NCBI RefSeq assembly: GCF_014640175.1 | Contig: NZ_BMGL01000007.1 | Span: forward strand, 124,001 to 188,000 | Length of the DNA stretch: 64,000 nucleotides | Reading direction: 5' to 3' | Source: Psychroflexus salis | GTDB taxonomy: Bacteria; Bacteroidota; Bacteroidia; Flavobacteriales; Flavobacteriaceae | In this document: piece by piece, positions 9,377 through 18,934 of the stretch | Numbering within the stretch: position 1 is the stretch's first letter | Layout of the letters: each line of letters starts with the position of its first letter | Made by a program: the position numbers and the translations under genes | Notes under the pieces: model-generated | Told to the model about the DNA's origin: nothing | Seen by the model: the letters and a program-made list of their open reading frames with translations, nothing else | Databases searched by the model: none

Positions 9377-10276
9377 TTAAACCCAATCTTGTGGGTTTTG
9401 TAAGATTTTTATCAACTTTTCTTCATCAGCATTTTTTGGCTTGTGGTCGTACTTCCACTGAACATGTGGAGGTAAACTCATTAAAATACTTTCAATTCTG
9501 CCGTTGGTTTTAAGTCCAAACAAGGTTCCTTTATCGTGCACTAAATTAAATTCAACATATCTGCCACGGCGTATTTCTTGCCAATTTCGCTGCTCTTTTG
9601 TATAGTTTAGTTTTTTTCTTTTTTCAACAATGGGTAAGTAGGCTTCAAGAAATTGATTGCCTACTTGCGTTACAAAGTTGTACCAATCTTTCATGCTTTT
9701 GTTTTCTGTTGCTTTGCAATAATCAAAAAATAAGCCTCCAATTCCACGGGCTTCATCGCGATGTGAATTCCAGAAATATTCGTCGCATTTATTCTTATAT
9801 TTCGGGTAGAAAGATTGGTCGTGTGCATCGCAAGCCTTTTTACACACTTGATGAAAATGCGTAGCATCTTCTTCAAAAATGTAATACGGAGTTAAATCTA
9901 AACCCCCGCCAAACCATTGGTCTACGATGTTTTGATTTTGGTCGTACATTTCAAAATATCTAAAATTGGCATGTACGGTAGGTACTAGTGGAGATGTTGG
10001 ATGTAAAACCAAACTGATGCCGCAGGCAAAAAAATCGCAGTCTTTTACCTTAAAGTAATTTTGCATGGATTGAGGTAAAGCACCATGAACAGCAGAAATA
10101 TTAACACCACCTTTTTCAAAAACATTTCCATTTTCAATGACGCGAGTTCTGCCTCCACCACCTTCATTTCTTTCCCAAACGTCTTCTTTAAATTTTGCTT
10201 TTCCGTCTGATTTTTCGATTGCAGAGGTTATTTCTTCTTGTAATTTTTGTATGTAGGCGTAAAATTCTTTTTTCAT
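9377..10276 (-). CDS. hemF: Oxygen-dependent coproporphyrinogen III oxidase
   Basis: A 299-residue cytosolic enzyme of haem synthesis that oxidatively decarboxylates coproporphyrinogen III to protoporphyrinogen IX using oxygen. Family landmarks are the WERNEGGGGRTRV segment, NFRYFEM, WFGGGLDLTPYY, the GGLFFDY segment and the C-terminal RRGRYVEFNLVHDKGT. The presence of the aerobic form fits an aerobic flavobacterium. It is transcribed away from the cystathionine gamma-synthase gene and has a recognisable promoter just upstream. Full length, no oddities. Confidence 0.96.
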   Translation of the reverse strand: MKKEFYAYIQKLQEEITSAIEKSDGKAKFKEDVWERNEGGGGRTRVIENGNVFEKGGVNISAVHGALPQSMQNYFKVKDCDFFACGISLVLHPTSPLVPTVHANFRYFEMYDQNQNIVDQWFGGGLDLTPYYIFEEDATHFHQVCKKACDAHDQSFYPKYKNKCDEYFWNSHRDEARGIGGLFFDYCKATENKSMKDWYNFVTQVGNQFLEAYLPIVEKRKKLNYTKEQRNWQEIRRGRYVEFNLVHDKGTLFGLKTNGRIESILMSLPPHVQWKYDHKPKNADEEKLIKILQNPQDWV

Positions 10277-10290
10277 TTTTAAATTTTAAA

Positions 10291-10320
10291 CAAATATATC
10301 ATTCTTTATGCACACCAAAA
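10291..10320 (-). promoter_or_regulatory. Putative hemF promoter
   Basis: On the minus strand a -7 box TATATTTG (10291-10298) is preceded, 17 bases upstream, by a TTTTG -33 element (10316-10320). This matches the primary sigma consensus known in Bacteroidota. The box lies 14 bases from the hemF start codon, which implies a very short leader. Confidence 0.55.
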
Positions 10321-10362
10321 GAATGACTGCCTAGTGTTAAAGCTATGGTAAAGCATTTTAAA

Positions 10363-10397
10363 TTTGAAGGTCAGCCTTTTTATAAACTTTACATTTG
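10363..10397 (+). promoter_or_regulatory. Putative promoter of cystathionine gamma-synthase
   Basis: TTTG at 10363-10366 and TACATTTG at 10390-10397 resemble the -33 and -7 elements, with a somewhat long 23-base spacing. The box lies 17 bases upstream of the ATG at 10415 and inside the longer possible reading frame. This argues that translation begins at 10415, not at the TTG at 10364. Confidence 0.55.
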
Positions 10398-10414
10398 TTA
10401 CAAAATATTTACTA

Positions 10415-11557
10415 ATGAAATTTAATACAAAAACTATACACGGTGGCCAACATAACATAGATCCAGCTTACGGAGCTGTAATGCCGCCTATTTACCAAAC
10501 TTCTACTTACTCGCAAACGAGTCCTGGAGCACACAAAGGCTTTGAATATTCTAGAAGTGCTAACCCAACACGAACGGCTTTAGAAAACTCATTAGCCAGT
10601 ATTGAAAATGGGAAATTTGGACTTGCCTTTGGTTCTGGCCTTGCTGCTATCGATGCCGTTTTAAAATTATTGAAACCTGGAGACGAAGTGATTTCTACTA
10701 ACGATTTGTATGGTGGGTCGTATCGTTTATTTACTTCTATTTTTGAAGATTTAGGTATAAAGTTTCATTTTGTAGGAATGGAAAATACGAAAGCAGTTGA
10801 AGCTAAAATTAACTCCAATACAAAGTTAATTTGGGCAGAAACGCCAACTAATCCTATGATGAATGTAATAGATATTGAAGCTCTAGCTAAGCTATCTAAA
10901 AAACACAATTTACTTTTAGCAGTAGACAATACTTTTGCTACTGCCTATTTACAACAACCTTTAAATTTAGGTGCAGATCTTGTAATGCACAGTGCAACTA
11001 AGTATTTAGGTGGTCACAGCGATGTAGTTATGGGGTCGCTTGTAGTAAAAGATAAAGCTTTGGCCGATAAGTTATATTTTATTCAAAATGCAAGTGGTGC
11101 CATAGCTGGACCTATGGATAGTTTCTTGGTTTTACGTGGAATTAAAACGTTGCATTTGCGTATGCAGCGCCATTCTGAAAATGGAAGAGCAGTTGCTGAA
11201 TATTTAAATACACACCCAAAAGTTGAAAAAGTTTATTGGCCAGGATTAGAAAATCATCCTAATCATGCAATTGCTAAAAAACAAATGAAAGATTTTGGCG
11301 GAATGGTTTCGTTTACCACTAAGGGAAATAATTATGAAGACGCTATCAAATTCACAGAAAAAGTAAAGGTGTTTACCTTAGCAGAATCACTTGGTGGTGT
11401 AGAATCTTTGGCAGGCCATCCTGCAAGCATGACGCATGCAAGTATTCCTAAAGAAGAACGAGAAAAAACAGGAGTTGTAGATTCTTTAATTCGTTTAAGT
11501 GTTGGAATAGAAGATGAAACCGATTTAATTGAAGACTTAAAACAAGCTTTAGGCTAG
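10415..11557 (+). CDS. metB: Cystathionine gamma-synthase/gamma-lyase family PLP enzyme
   Basis: A 380-residue trans-sulfuration enzyme of the Cys/Met metabolism PLP family. The PLP lysine is Lys196 in SATKYLGGHSD. Other family landmarks are the EYSRSANPTR segment, FGSGLAA and AETPTNPMM. It probably joins an O-acylhomoserine with cysteine to give cystathionine, or cleaves cystathionine; sequence alone does not separate synthase from lyase. I chose the ATG at 10415, because the upstream TTG start would put a promoter-like element inside the gene and add a 17-residue tail unlike the family. It stands alone, facing an outer-membrane gene across a bidirectional terminator. Confidence 0.9.
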   Translation: MKFNTKTIHGGQHNIDPAYGAVMPPIYQTSTYSQTSPGAHKGFEYSRSANPTRTALENSLASIENGKFGLAFGSGLAAIDAVLKLLKPGDEVISTNDLYGGSYRLFTSIFEDLGIKFHFVGMENTKAVEAKINSNTKLIWAETPTNPMMNVIDIEALAKLSKKHNLLLAVDNTFATAYLQQPLNLGADLVMHSATKYLGGHSDVVMGSLVVKDKALADKLYFIQNASGAIAGPMDSFLVLRGIKTLHLRMQRHSENGRAVAEYLNTHPKVEKVYWPGLENHPNHAIAKKQMKDFGGMVSFTTKGNNYEDAIKFTEKVKVFTLAESLGGVESLAGHPASMTHASIPKEEREKTGVVDSLIRLSVGIEDETDLIEDLKQALG

Positions 11558-11580
11558 GCTTAGTTTATGGTGGATATTAT

Positions 11581-11617
11581 AAAAAAGGCGTGATTTTGTT
11601 TAATCACGCCTTTTTTT
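11581..11617. terminator. Bidirectional terminator between convergent genes
   Basis: A nine-base-pair GC-containing stem (GGCGTGATT at 11587-11595 with AATCACGCC at 11602-11610) has A-runs to the left and T-runs to the right. It serves the converging metB-like gene and the outer-membrane gene. Confidence 0.9.
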
Positions 11618-11631
11618 AAACTATTTAAACC

Positions 11632-12444
11632 TTAATCAAAATAATAAGCAAAGCCAACTTTTAAGAAAAACATCCAATCGTTGACTTTGTTATTAGGATT
11701 TCTAGGATTTAATCCATCTACAAAATCTGAAAAGTAATAATGCCATCTTGCTTCAATAAACAAATCTACATCTTCATTTACACGATAGCGAGTACCTGTT
11801 TGAAAGTTTACAGCTGCAGTTAATTCAGAAGAATTTGAAATACGCTCTTTACCTCCGTTTGGACCAGGTAAAAATGTGCCCCAAGTATTTCTAATAGATC
11901 CTATTCTACCAGGAAGACTTGTGTCCACTTCTGGATTAAAATAAACTAAGTTAATTCCAAAACCAGCATAAGGTTGAAATATTTCTACTTGGCGTTCGTA
12001 GTCGCGTATGGTATTCCAGTTCCAATCTAAACCTGTACCAATTTCGATAACTGTAGCTTTACCAGACATGTTTTCTAGGGTAGGGCCTATTCTTGGATCA
12101 CTTGGATCTATAGTTTGTTCTAAAAAAGCTTGGGATTCATTTCTAACCCATCTTCCGAAATGGTTTAGGTTAGTTTGGTGTAATGTAAATTGGTTTCTTA
12201 ATTTAAAATGTTTGTGAAAATATTTGTAAGAGTTTCTACCGTAAGCAAAATTAGCAAAATGAACTGCAGTTACACCAAAGCCGGTGTTTCCTAAGTTTGA
12301 ACTCGAATCTCCACGCTCGCCCCAATCACCTCTAAAGTTGACGGGCCCAACTCCAAAACCAACTTCATGGTAAACTTGCTGTGCAAAAACTGGTGAATTG
12401 AGAAATATAATTAACAGCAGTATGTAATTAAACCTGATTTTCAT
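11632..12444 (-). CDS. Predicted outer-membrane beta-barrel protein (THC0290_0291-like)
   Basis: A 270-residue protein with a clear signal peptide (cut after VFAQ) and alternating aromatic and polar strands typical of a small outer-membrane barrel. It ends in FAYYFD, the aromatic C-terminus expected for barrel assembly. The 'EVGFGVGPVNFRGDWGER' opening resembles a Flavobacteriia family I know as THC0290_0291, but I give that as a tentative match. Substrate or role is unknown. It faces the metB-like gene across a shared terminator. Confidence 0.7.
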   Translation of the reverse strand: MKIRFNYILLLIIFLNSPVFAQQVYHEVGFGVGPVNFRGDWGERGDSSSNLGNTGFGVTAVHFANFAYGRNSYKYFHKHFKLRNQFTLHQTNLNHFGRWVRNESQAFLEQTIDPSDPRIGPTLENMSGKATVIEIGTGLDWNWNTIRDYERQVEIFQPYAGFGINLVYFNPEVDTSLPGRIGSIRNTWGTFLPGPNGGKERISNSSELTAAVNFQTGTRYRVNEDVDLFIEARWHYYFSDFVDGLNPRNPNNKVNDWMFFLKVGFAYYFD

Positions 12445-12627
12445 ATTGTTAGTTATCTAGTAAGCAAATATATAAAAACATAGTTAGCAAAGAAATTATT
12501 TTTCAAACTTGACCTATAAAAGTAGTTTTTTTGAAAAAATTCTACTTTTTAAATCATAAAAGACTTAATTATTAAGTTTTTTTATTTTGAGCATTTAATA
12601 ATTTTAGGCTTAAAATCGATTATATTA

Positions 12628-12660
12628 TTGCGATATCTTGAATTATAAATTTTATATTTG
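12628..12660 (+). promoter_or_regulatory. Putative gdhA promoter
   Basis: TTG at 12628-12630 and TATATTTG at 12653-12660, with 22 bases between them, match the Bacteroidota -33/-7 pattern. The gdhA ATG follows 26 bases downstream. Confidence 0.6.
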
Positions 12661-12686
12661 TAAAATACTTAAACAAGTTATAAAAT

Positions 12687-14030
12687 ATGGAAGTAAACAT
12701 TAAGTCTTTCTTAGCTAAGGTTGAACAGGCAAATCCGCATCAACCTGAATTTCTTCAAGCGGTAGAAGAAGTTGCAGAAACTATTATTCCGTTTATTGAA
12801 GAAAATAAAAAATATCAAAACCATTGTTTGTTAGAACGAATGGTAGAACCTGAACGTGTAATTATGTTCCGAGTAACCTGGATAGACGACCAAGGAAGTA
12901 TACAGGTAAATCGTGGCTATCGTATTCAAATGAATTCAGCCATTGGTCCATATAAAGGTGGTTTACGGTTTCACCCATCGGTTAATTTAAGTATCTTAAA
13001 GTTTTTAGCTTTCGAACAAGTTTTCAAAAATAGTTTAACAACACTTCCAATGGGAGGTGGCAAAGGTGGATCAGACTTCAATCCAAAAGGAAAATCGGAT
13101 AGTGAAGTGATGCGTTTCTGCCAAAGTTTTATTACAGAATTGTACAGACATATTGGTCCCAATACCGATGTTCCAGCTGGAGATATTGGTGTTGGTGCTC
13201 GAGAAGTAGGTTATATGTTTGGTCAATACAAGCGTATACAAAATGAATTTACAGGAATTTTAACTGGCAAAGGCTTGTCTTTCGGTGGTTCTTTAGTTCG
13301 CCCTGAAGCCACAGGTTATGGCAATGTATACTTTGCACAATGCATGTTAGAACGTAAAGGAGATAGTTTACAGGGAAAATCTGTATTAATTTCTGGCTCA
13401 GGAAACGTTGCTCAGTATGCAGCAGAAAAAGCTACAGAACTAGGTGCTAAAGTTATTACCATGTCAGATTCTAGTGGTTATATAGTAGACCAAGAAGGTA
13501 TTGATGAAGAGAAGTTGGCATTTATTATGGAAATTAAAAACGAAAGACGTGGTCGAATAAATGAATATGTAGATCAATATCCTAATGCCACTTTCCATGA
13601 AGGCAAAACACCTTGGGGAGAAAAAGGCGATATTGCTATGCCTTGTGCTACACAAAATGAATTGTTTAAAGAAGATGCACAAAAACTAGTAGATAATGGT
13701 TGTATTTTAGTGGGCGAAGGTGCAAATATGCCTTGTACACCCGATGCAGTTGAAGTATTTCAAAAATCTAAGATTTTATTTTCGCCAGGGAAAGCTTCAA
13801 ATGCTGGAGGAGTAGCTACTTCTGGTTTAGAAATGTCTCAAAATTCTTTACGTTTAAATTGGCCAGCCGAAAAAGTAGACGACAAATTGAAAACCATTAT
13901 GAAAGATATTCACGATGCTTGTGTGCAATATGGCCAAACTACCGATGGATATGTAGATTACGTAAAAGGAGCAAATATTGCAGGTTTTGTAAAAGTAGCC
14001 GATGCAATGATTGCTCAAGGAGCGGTATAA
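12687..14030 (+). CDS. gdhA: NADP-specific glutamate dehydrogenase
   Basis: A 447-residue hexameric-type glutamate dehydrogenase. It interconverts 2-oxoglutarate plus ammonium and glutamate, and is a major route for ammonium assimilation or release. Landmarks are GPYKGGLRFHP (Lys90), PMGGGKGGSDF with catalytic Lys126, DVPAGDIGVG, and the nucleotide-binding ISGSGNVAQYA in the C-terminal domain. Length and motif order match the approximately 450-residue NADP-dependent class. It has its own promoter and terminator, so it is probably monocistronic. No anomalies. Confidence 0.96.
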   Translation: MEVNIKSFLAKVEQANPHQPEFLQAVEEVAETIIPFIEENKKYQNHCLLERMVEPERVIMFRVTWIDDQGSIQVNRGYRIQMNSAIGPYKGGLRFHPSVNLSILKFLAFEQVFKNSLTTLPMGGGKGGSDFNPKGKSDSEVMRFCQSFITELYRHIGPNTDVPAGDIGVGAREVGYMFGQYKRIQNEFTGILTGKGLSFGGSLVRPEATGYGNVYFAQCMLERKGDSLQGKSVLISGSGNVAQYAAEKATELGAKVITMSDSSGYIVDQEGIDEEKLAFIMEIKNERRGRINEYVDQYPNATFHEGKTPWGEKGDIAMPCATQNELFKEDAQKLVDNGCILVGEGANMPCTPDAVEVFQKSKILFSPGKASNAGGVATSGLEMSQNSLRLNWPAEKVDDKLKTIMKDIHDACVQYGQTTDGYVDYVKGANIAGFVKVADAMIAQGAV

Positions 14031-14054
14031 AATATTTTATTCTAAATACAGTTT

Positions 14055-14087
14055 AAAAGCTTGGATTCACTTCCAAGCTTTTATTTT
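14055..14087 (+). terminator. gdhA terminator
   Basis: An 11-bp perfect stem (AAAAGCTTGGA at 14055-14065 with TCCAAGCTTTT at 14072-14082) is followed by a T-rich tract, 25 bases past the gdhA stop codon. Confidence 0.85.
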
Positions 14088-14131
14088 TGGTATATATTTG
14101 AATAATAATTTTAAATAGCATATATATTTTT

Positions 14132-16432
14132 ATGAAAAAGATTAACTTATTCCTTTTGCTATTTGCCTGCTCATTCAGCATAATTGCTCAAGAGTTTCCG
14201 GCATGGCAAGGTCACTTCTCATATTTAAATATCGGTGGTTTATCTCAAGGAAATGGTAAAATAGTGGCATCGGCAGAAAACGCTTTTTTTAATTATGAAC
14301 CTAATTTAGATTTTACTACTACATTTAATAGTGTTAATGGTTTGTCTGGAAAGGCAATATCAGCCATTCATTATTCTGAAGAATTTGAGTTAACTATTAT
14401 CGGTTTCGAAAATGGTTTATTGCAAATAGTAAGAGATCATCGTAGCCGCATACTTAACTTTGTAGACATTGTAAACCGAGTAACCATAGCTCCAAACCAA
14501 AAACAAATTAATCATATATTAGAGCATAATGGAGTTGCTTATTTGTCAACCGATTTTGGTGTTGTAACTTTTAATTTGTCTAATCGAGAGTTTGGCGACA
14601 CCTATTTTATTGGGGATGGCGGTACACAGTTGGCGGTTAATCAAACTACCGTTAATAATAATATTATTTATGCTGCAACAAACTTGGGATTGTTTGCAGG
14701 AAATTTAAATAACCCAAATCTAATTGATTTTAACAACTGGTTACAGATAGATTCTACTACATTTAGAACCATTACATCTTTTAATAACCAAGTTTTTTTA
14801 ACTAATTCGGCTAATTCACTTTTTGTTTTAAGCGAGTTAAATAACACACTTAACTTTGTTAATTCATTTAGTACAAACATTCGTGATTTACGCGTTTCTG
14901 CAAATCAACTTTTAGTTGTTACTCGCAATCAGGTTTTTTCGTACGATGAGAACTTAAACGAAGAAATCCCTGTTTTTGAAATCGACAACTTAGCGCTAAA
15001 TCTTAATACAGCTATTGTATTTAATGAAACTTTTTATTTAGCAGATGCTAATTTAGGTTTATTAGAGTTTAACGCGAATTCGGGTATTCCAACAGCAGAA
15101 TTTTTAAGCCCGAATGGTCCGTTACTTAATCGTGTTTTTAGTTTAGCTGCAAGTACAAATCAGTTATGGGTTACGTATGGAGAATACAACGAACTCTTTA
15201 ATCCATTTCCTTTAAATACCCGAGGTGTAAGTCATTTAGTTGAAGAAAATTGGACGAACATACAAGCATCTGATTTAGACAATGCAAGGGTGTTAACCCA
15301 CACGAGCATTGACCCTAATAATCCAAATCGAGCATATATTAGTAGCTATATTGATGGTTTATTGATTGTAGAAAATGAAACATTAGTAACTCGATTAAGT
15401 CAAGCTAACTCTGGAATTGAAGGTGTTGGTGGAAATTTAAGCGATAACCGAATTGGAGCTTCTGTCTTTACTCCTAATGGAGATTTATATTTTTCTAATT
15501 CCATTACAGAAAACCCACTAAAAAAACTAACCCCAGATGGAAGTGTAGAAACAATTAATTTGTCTTCGGTAATTACCAATCCAACTTCTTTTAGTTCGGC
15601 AAAAATTGCTACCGACGCTCAAGGCAATGTATACTTAGGCACTCGTCCTGCTGGAGTTTTAGCTTATCAGCCATCTACCAACACAGCTGGAAGAATTAGC
15701 AGTGAAATTACTGGAGTAGATTTTCCAGAAGTAACCAATGCCAACCCTGCTATAAATGCATTAGCCGTAGACAATTCTAACCGTTTATGGATTGGTACTT
15801 CAGATGGTTTGCGAGTAATGTTTAATCCCGCTTCTTTGTTTACTTCTAACACAAACATAAATGTATCACCTATTATTATTGTAGAAGACGATGGAGTAGC
15901 ACAAGAATTGCTTTTTGAACAAGCCATAACCGATATTGTTGTAGATGGCGCAAATAATAAATGGATTGGCACCGCCGATTCTGGAATTTTTCAAGTTTCA
16001 TCAAATGGGCAAGATGTGTTAAATCAATTCACCATTGCTAATTCACCTTTGCCTAGCAATAATATAACCAGTATAGCAATCGATGGAAGTAATGGAGAAG
16101 TTTACATAGGCACAACCAACGGTTTGGTTTCTTTTAATAGTAAAATTACCGATGCCAATGAAGACCTATCCGATGTTCGTGTTTTTCCAAATCCTGTACG
16201 GCCTAATTATACAGGCGAAGTTACTGTAGATGGGTTAACCGAAAATGCGAATGTTAAAATAACCGATATTACAGGTAATTTAGTTTTTGAGCAATTTGCT
16301 AGTGGCGGGAGTATTCGTTGGGACACTTCTGCTTTCGGAAAACACAAAGTAGCTTCGGGTGTGTACCTTGTGTTAATTACCGGGAGTGACGAAGTAGAAA
16401 CTGAAGTCAAAAAAATAATGATTGTACGCTAA
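14132..16432 (+). CDS. porZ: PorZ-like type IX secretion beta-propeller protein
   Basis: A 766-residue secreted protein. It has a signal peptide (to IIAQ, about residue 19), then two predicted beta-propeller regions with repeated 'IYAATNLGLF', 'LWIGTSDGLRV', 'KWIGTADSGIF' and 'VYIGTTNGLVSF' blades, and a C-terminal T9SS type A sorting domain (from FPNPV, about residue 690, to KIMIVR). The architecture and length match PorZ of the type IX secretion attachment complex (776 residues in Porphyromonas gingivalis), which handles anionic lipopolysaccharide for cargo anchoring on the cell surface. Its stop codon overlaps the recO start (TAATG), so the two are translationally coupled. A TATATTTG box lies at 14093-14100. 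Confidence 0.85.
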   Translation: MKKINLFLLLFACSFSIIAQEFPAWQGHFSYLNIGGLSQGNGKIVASAENAFFNYEPNLDFTTTFNSVNGLSGKAISAIHYSEEFELTIIGFENGLLQIVRDHRSRILNFVDIVNRVTIAPNQKQINHILEHNGVAYLSTDFGVVTFNLSNREFGDTYFIGDGGTQLAVNQTTVNNNIIYAATNLGLFAGNLNNPNLIDFNNWLQIDSTTFRTITSFNNQVFLTNSANSLFVLSELNNTLNFVNSFSTNIRDLRVSANQLLVVTRNQVFSYDENLNEEIPVFEIDNLALNLNTAIVFNETFYLADANLGLLEFNANSGIPTAEFLSPNGPLLNRVFSLAASTNQLWVTYGEYNELFNPFPLNTRGVSHLVEENWTNIQASDLDNARVLTHTSIDPNNPNRAYISSYIDGLLIVENETLVTRLSQANSGIEGVGGNLSDNRIGASVFTPNGDLYFSNSITENPLKKLTPDGSVETINLSSVITNPTSFSSAKIATDAQGNVYLGTRPAGVLAYQPSTNTAGRISSEITGVDFPEVTNANPAINALAVDNSNRLWIGTSDGLRVMFNPASLFTSNTNINVSPIIIVEDDGVAQELLFEQAITDIVVDGANNKWIGTADSGIFQVSSNGQDVLNQFTIANSPLPSNNITSIAIDGSNGEVYIGTTNGLVSFNSKITDANEDLSDVRVFPNPVRPNYTGEVTVDGLTENANVKITDITGNLVFEQFASGGSIRWDTSAFGKHKVASGVYLVLITGSDEVETEVKKIMIVR

Positions 16433-17154
16433 TGTACACTAAAACCCAAGCTTTTGTTATTTCAACAATAAAATATGCGGATGCCGACTTAATTGTAAAA
16501 TGTTACACCAACAGTCACGGCATGTTAAGTTTTATGCTCAAAGGAATTCGGAAGCAAAAGCGGGGAAAATTAAACGTTTCTTTTTTTCAAGCTTTAAGCT
16601 ACTTAGACGTAGAATTTACGTACAGAGCGAACAAAAATTTATTGTTTTTTAACGAAGTTCGTGTCCGTGATCCGTTCAATGCACTACAACGTAATATTTA
16701 TAAATCTACCCTCAGTCTTTTTTTAGCTGAAGTACTTCAAGCCTGTATACAAGAAGAAGAAGCTAACAAAGATCTTTTTTATTTTATTGAAACCAGCTTA
16801 ACACATTTAAATGAAACTGAAAAGTTTGGACATTTTCATATTTTGTTTTTGCTTCAACTGAGTAAACATTTAGGTTTTTATCCAAATATGGACAAACAAG
16901 CTTTTGGTTATTTTAATTTAGTAGACGGAGTTTTTCAACTAAAAGAAACCAATCGGTATTGTTTCTCTGGAAAAGAAATAGAAAATTTAAAATTGTTATT
17001 GAAGCATTCTTACAAAACACAAGCTGAACTTAGCTTAAAAAAACATGAACGCACACAATTGTTAGAGTTGCTTTTGCTGTATTTTGAAATTCAAATACAA
17101 GGCTTTAAAAAGCCCATGTCTTATCAGGTATTACAAGATGTATTTACTTATTAA
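16432..17154 (+). CDS. recO: DNA repair protein RecO
   Basis: A 240-residue RecO. The N-terminal OB-fold contains 'QAFVISTIKYADADLIVKCYT' style strands with the basic loop KGIRKQKRGKL, followed by a helical C-terminal domain. It loads RecA on SSB-coated DNA together with RecR. The C-terminal domain shows no clear zinc-cysteine cluster, as is common in Bacteroidota. It starts inside the porZ stop codon, and its end overlaps the converging DUF2807 gene by 11 bases. Confidence 0.9.
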   Translation: MYTKTQAFVISTIKYADADLIVKCYTNSHGMLSFMLKGIRKQKRGKLNVSFFQALSYLDVEFTYRANKNLLFFNEVRVRDPFNALQRNIYKSTLSLFLAEVLQACIQEEEANKDLFYFIETSLTHLNETEKFGHFHILFLLQLSKHLGFYPNMDKQAFGYFNLVDGVFQLKETNRYCFSGKEIENLKLLLKHSYKTQAELSLKKHERTQLLELLLLYFEIQIQGFKKPMSYQVLQDVFTY

Positions 17155-17833
17155 CGACCACTCGTTTTACAATTCCTCCTAATTTGGTAGTTTCTTCTAA
17201 AGAAGCTGGATTTCCAAAAACACTCACTTCTCCACCTGCTATAACGGTTGCTGTACAAGACTCCGAAGCAAAGACCTCGGCTATGCCCTTGTAGCTAATT
17301 TCTACATTTGTGGTTTTTGTTTTTAATAATTCACCATAATATTCAGCACCTGTTTTAATAATAACATGTTGCACTTTAGCTTTACCATGTAAACGGATGC
17401 TTCCGCCAGTTAAAAGGTATAATTCAAGTTTTTCAACATCAATTTCGGCATCTATACTTGCCATTTCTACGGCTTTCATAGAAATTTTATTTTGATTTAT
17501 AAGTCCTTTAATTTGTAACTCTGCACTGCTGGTAGCTTCAATCTCTTGTATAGATTTTACATAAATATCTATTTGTGTATCTGAGTTCGAAAACAAATGG
17601 TTTAGAGGTAAACTAACGCGTAATTCATCCCTTCTAAACCGCACATCTACTTCTGTTTTGTCTAAGCCGTCAATTACAACTTTATTTTCGTTTGCATTTA
17701 TATGGATGTTGGCTATAATATTGCTAGAAACCTTTATTTTATTAAAATCTTCTTCAATTTTTTCAATGCGTTTCTGCGCATAAATATGCGTTGAAAAGAG
17801 CAAGATAAACAAAAACATAAAAGGCTTACGCAT
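17144..17833 (-). CDS. DUF2807 (GIN domain) secreted protein
   Basis: A 229-residue protein with a signal peptide ending IYAQ and a beta-helical domain typical of DUF2807, the putative autotransporter-head or 'GIN' domain. Strand repeats such as 'ELQIKGLI', 'ASIDAEIDVEKLELYLLTGGSIRLHG' and 'VFASESCTATVIAGGEVSVFGNP' resemble the right-handed helix of this family. Its role is unknown; such proteins are widespread in Bacteroidota envelopes. The gene converges with recO, sharing 11 bases at the stops. Confidence 0.8.
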   Translation of the reverse strand: MRKPFMFLFILLFSTHIYAQKRIEKIEEDFNKIKVSSNIIANIHINANENKVVIDGLDKTEVDVRFRRDELRVSLPLNHLFSNSDTQIDIYVKSIQEIEATSSAELQIKGLINQNKISMKAVEMASIDAEIDVEKLELYLLTGGSIRLHGKAKVQHVIIKTGAEYYGELLKTKTTNVEISYKGIAEVFASESCTATVIAGGEVSVFGNPASLEETTKLGGIVKRVVVNK

Positions 17834-18005
17834 GCCAAAATTATTTGGGTGTAAATGTATTTAATATTTTCAAAGATATCTATAATTTACTGAATAGTAT
17901 CCTTATAAAGCATTCCTATAAAACTAATTTTCCTTTCTAGATAAGTGTTTTCATAAGTTTTAATAAACAATAGCCATGCCTAATACAAGGTTTTACGCAA
18001 AAATG

Positions 18006-18013
18006 TATATTTG
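18006..18013 (+). promoter_or_regulatory. Putative lpxH -7 box
   Basis: TATATTTG lies 18 bases before the lpxH start codon. I see no convincing TTG element at the expected distance upstream, so only the -7 half is supported. Confidence 0.45.
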
Positions 18014-18031
18014 GCGTACTAATAATTCAGC

Positions 18032-18793
18032 ATGAAAATTCCTGAAGGAAAAAAAGTTTACTTTGCGAGCGATAATCACTTAGGTGCGCCTACGCAAAAA
18101 GAAAGCTTGGCGCGAGAGAAAAAGTTTGTACGCTGGTTAGCTTCTATAGAAAATGATGCAGCTGCTATTTTTTTATTAGGCGATTTATTCGACTTTTGGT
18201 TTGAATATAAACAAGTAGTCCCAAAGGGTTTTGTGCGAATATTAGGGAAATTAGCTCAGCTTACCGATGCAGGAATTCCTATTTATTTTTTTGTTGGAAA
18301 TCACGATTTGTGGATGCATTCTTATTTTCAAGAAGAATTAAATATTCCTGTTTTTCATCAACCTAAAGTTTTTCAGTTTAACGACAAACAATTTTTTATT
18401 GGTCATGGCGACGGCTTAGGCCCACACGACAAAGGGTATAAACGCATGAAAAAAGTTTTTGTGCATCCTTTTTCTAAGTGGCTGTACCGTTGGTTACATC
18501 CCGATATTGGCGTTAAATTAGCTAAGCATCTTTCAGTTAAAAACAAATTAATTTCTGGAGACGAAGATGCTAAATTTTTAGGTGAAGAAAACGAATGGCT
18601 TGTGCAGTATGCCAAACGTAAATTAGAAAAACAACACTACGATTATTTTTTGTTTGGGCATCGACATTTACCGATGGAAATTCAATTGAATGAAAAGTCG
18701 GTTTACATTAATACGGGTGATTGGATTACATATTTTACCTATGCTGTTTTTGATGGTTTAGAACTTAATTTAAAAACCTATAAGGAAACTTAA
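18032..18793 (+). CDS. lpxH: UDP-2,3-diacylglucosamine diphosphatase (LpxH-type)
   Basis: A 253-residue calcineurin-like metallophosphoesterase. The metal-binding motifs are in order: SDNHLG (near residue 14), GDLFDFWFEY, GNHDLW, GHGDGLG and GHRH. This set and length match LpxH, which hydrolyses UDP-2,3-diacylglucosamine to lipid X and UMP in lipid A synthesis at the inner membrane. It stands alone between divergent and unrelated neighbours. Confidence 0.9.
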   Translation: MKIPEGKKVYFASDNHLGAPTQKESLAREKKFVRWLASIENDAAAIFLLGDLFDFWFEYKQVVPKGFVRILGKLAQLTDAGIPIYFFVGNHDLWMHSYFQEELNIPVFHQPKVFQFNDKQFFIGHGDGLGPHDKGYKRMKKVFVHPFSKWLYRWLHPDIGVKLAKHLSVKNKLISGDEDAKFLGEENEWLVQYAKRKLEKQHYDYFLFGHRHLPMEIQLNEKSVYINTGDWITYFTYAVFDGLELNLKTYKET

Positions 18794-18934
18794 AAAACAC
18801 AAATTCTTAATTTATTAGCCTAGTAAGCTTTTTTAATTTGAAGCTCTATTTCTAAAACAGTCTTCATAATAAAACTTTTTTCTATCTACACACCAATTTA
18901 TTTCGTATTTTTAGAAAGTAATAAAATAAACATC

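Noticed and set aside
10364-10414. Longer TTG start for the metB-like gene
   Set aside because: A TAnnTTTG promoter box lies within this stretch and the extra residues do not match the family N-terminus.
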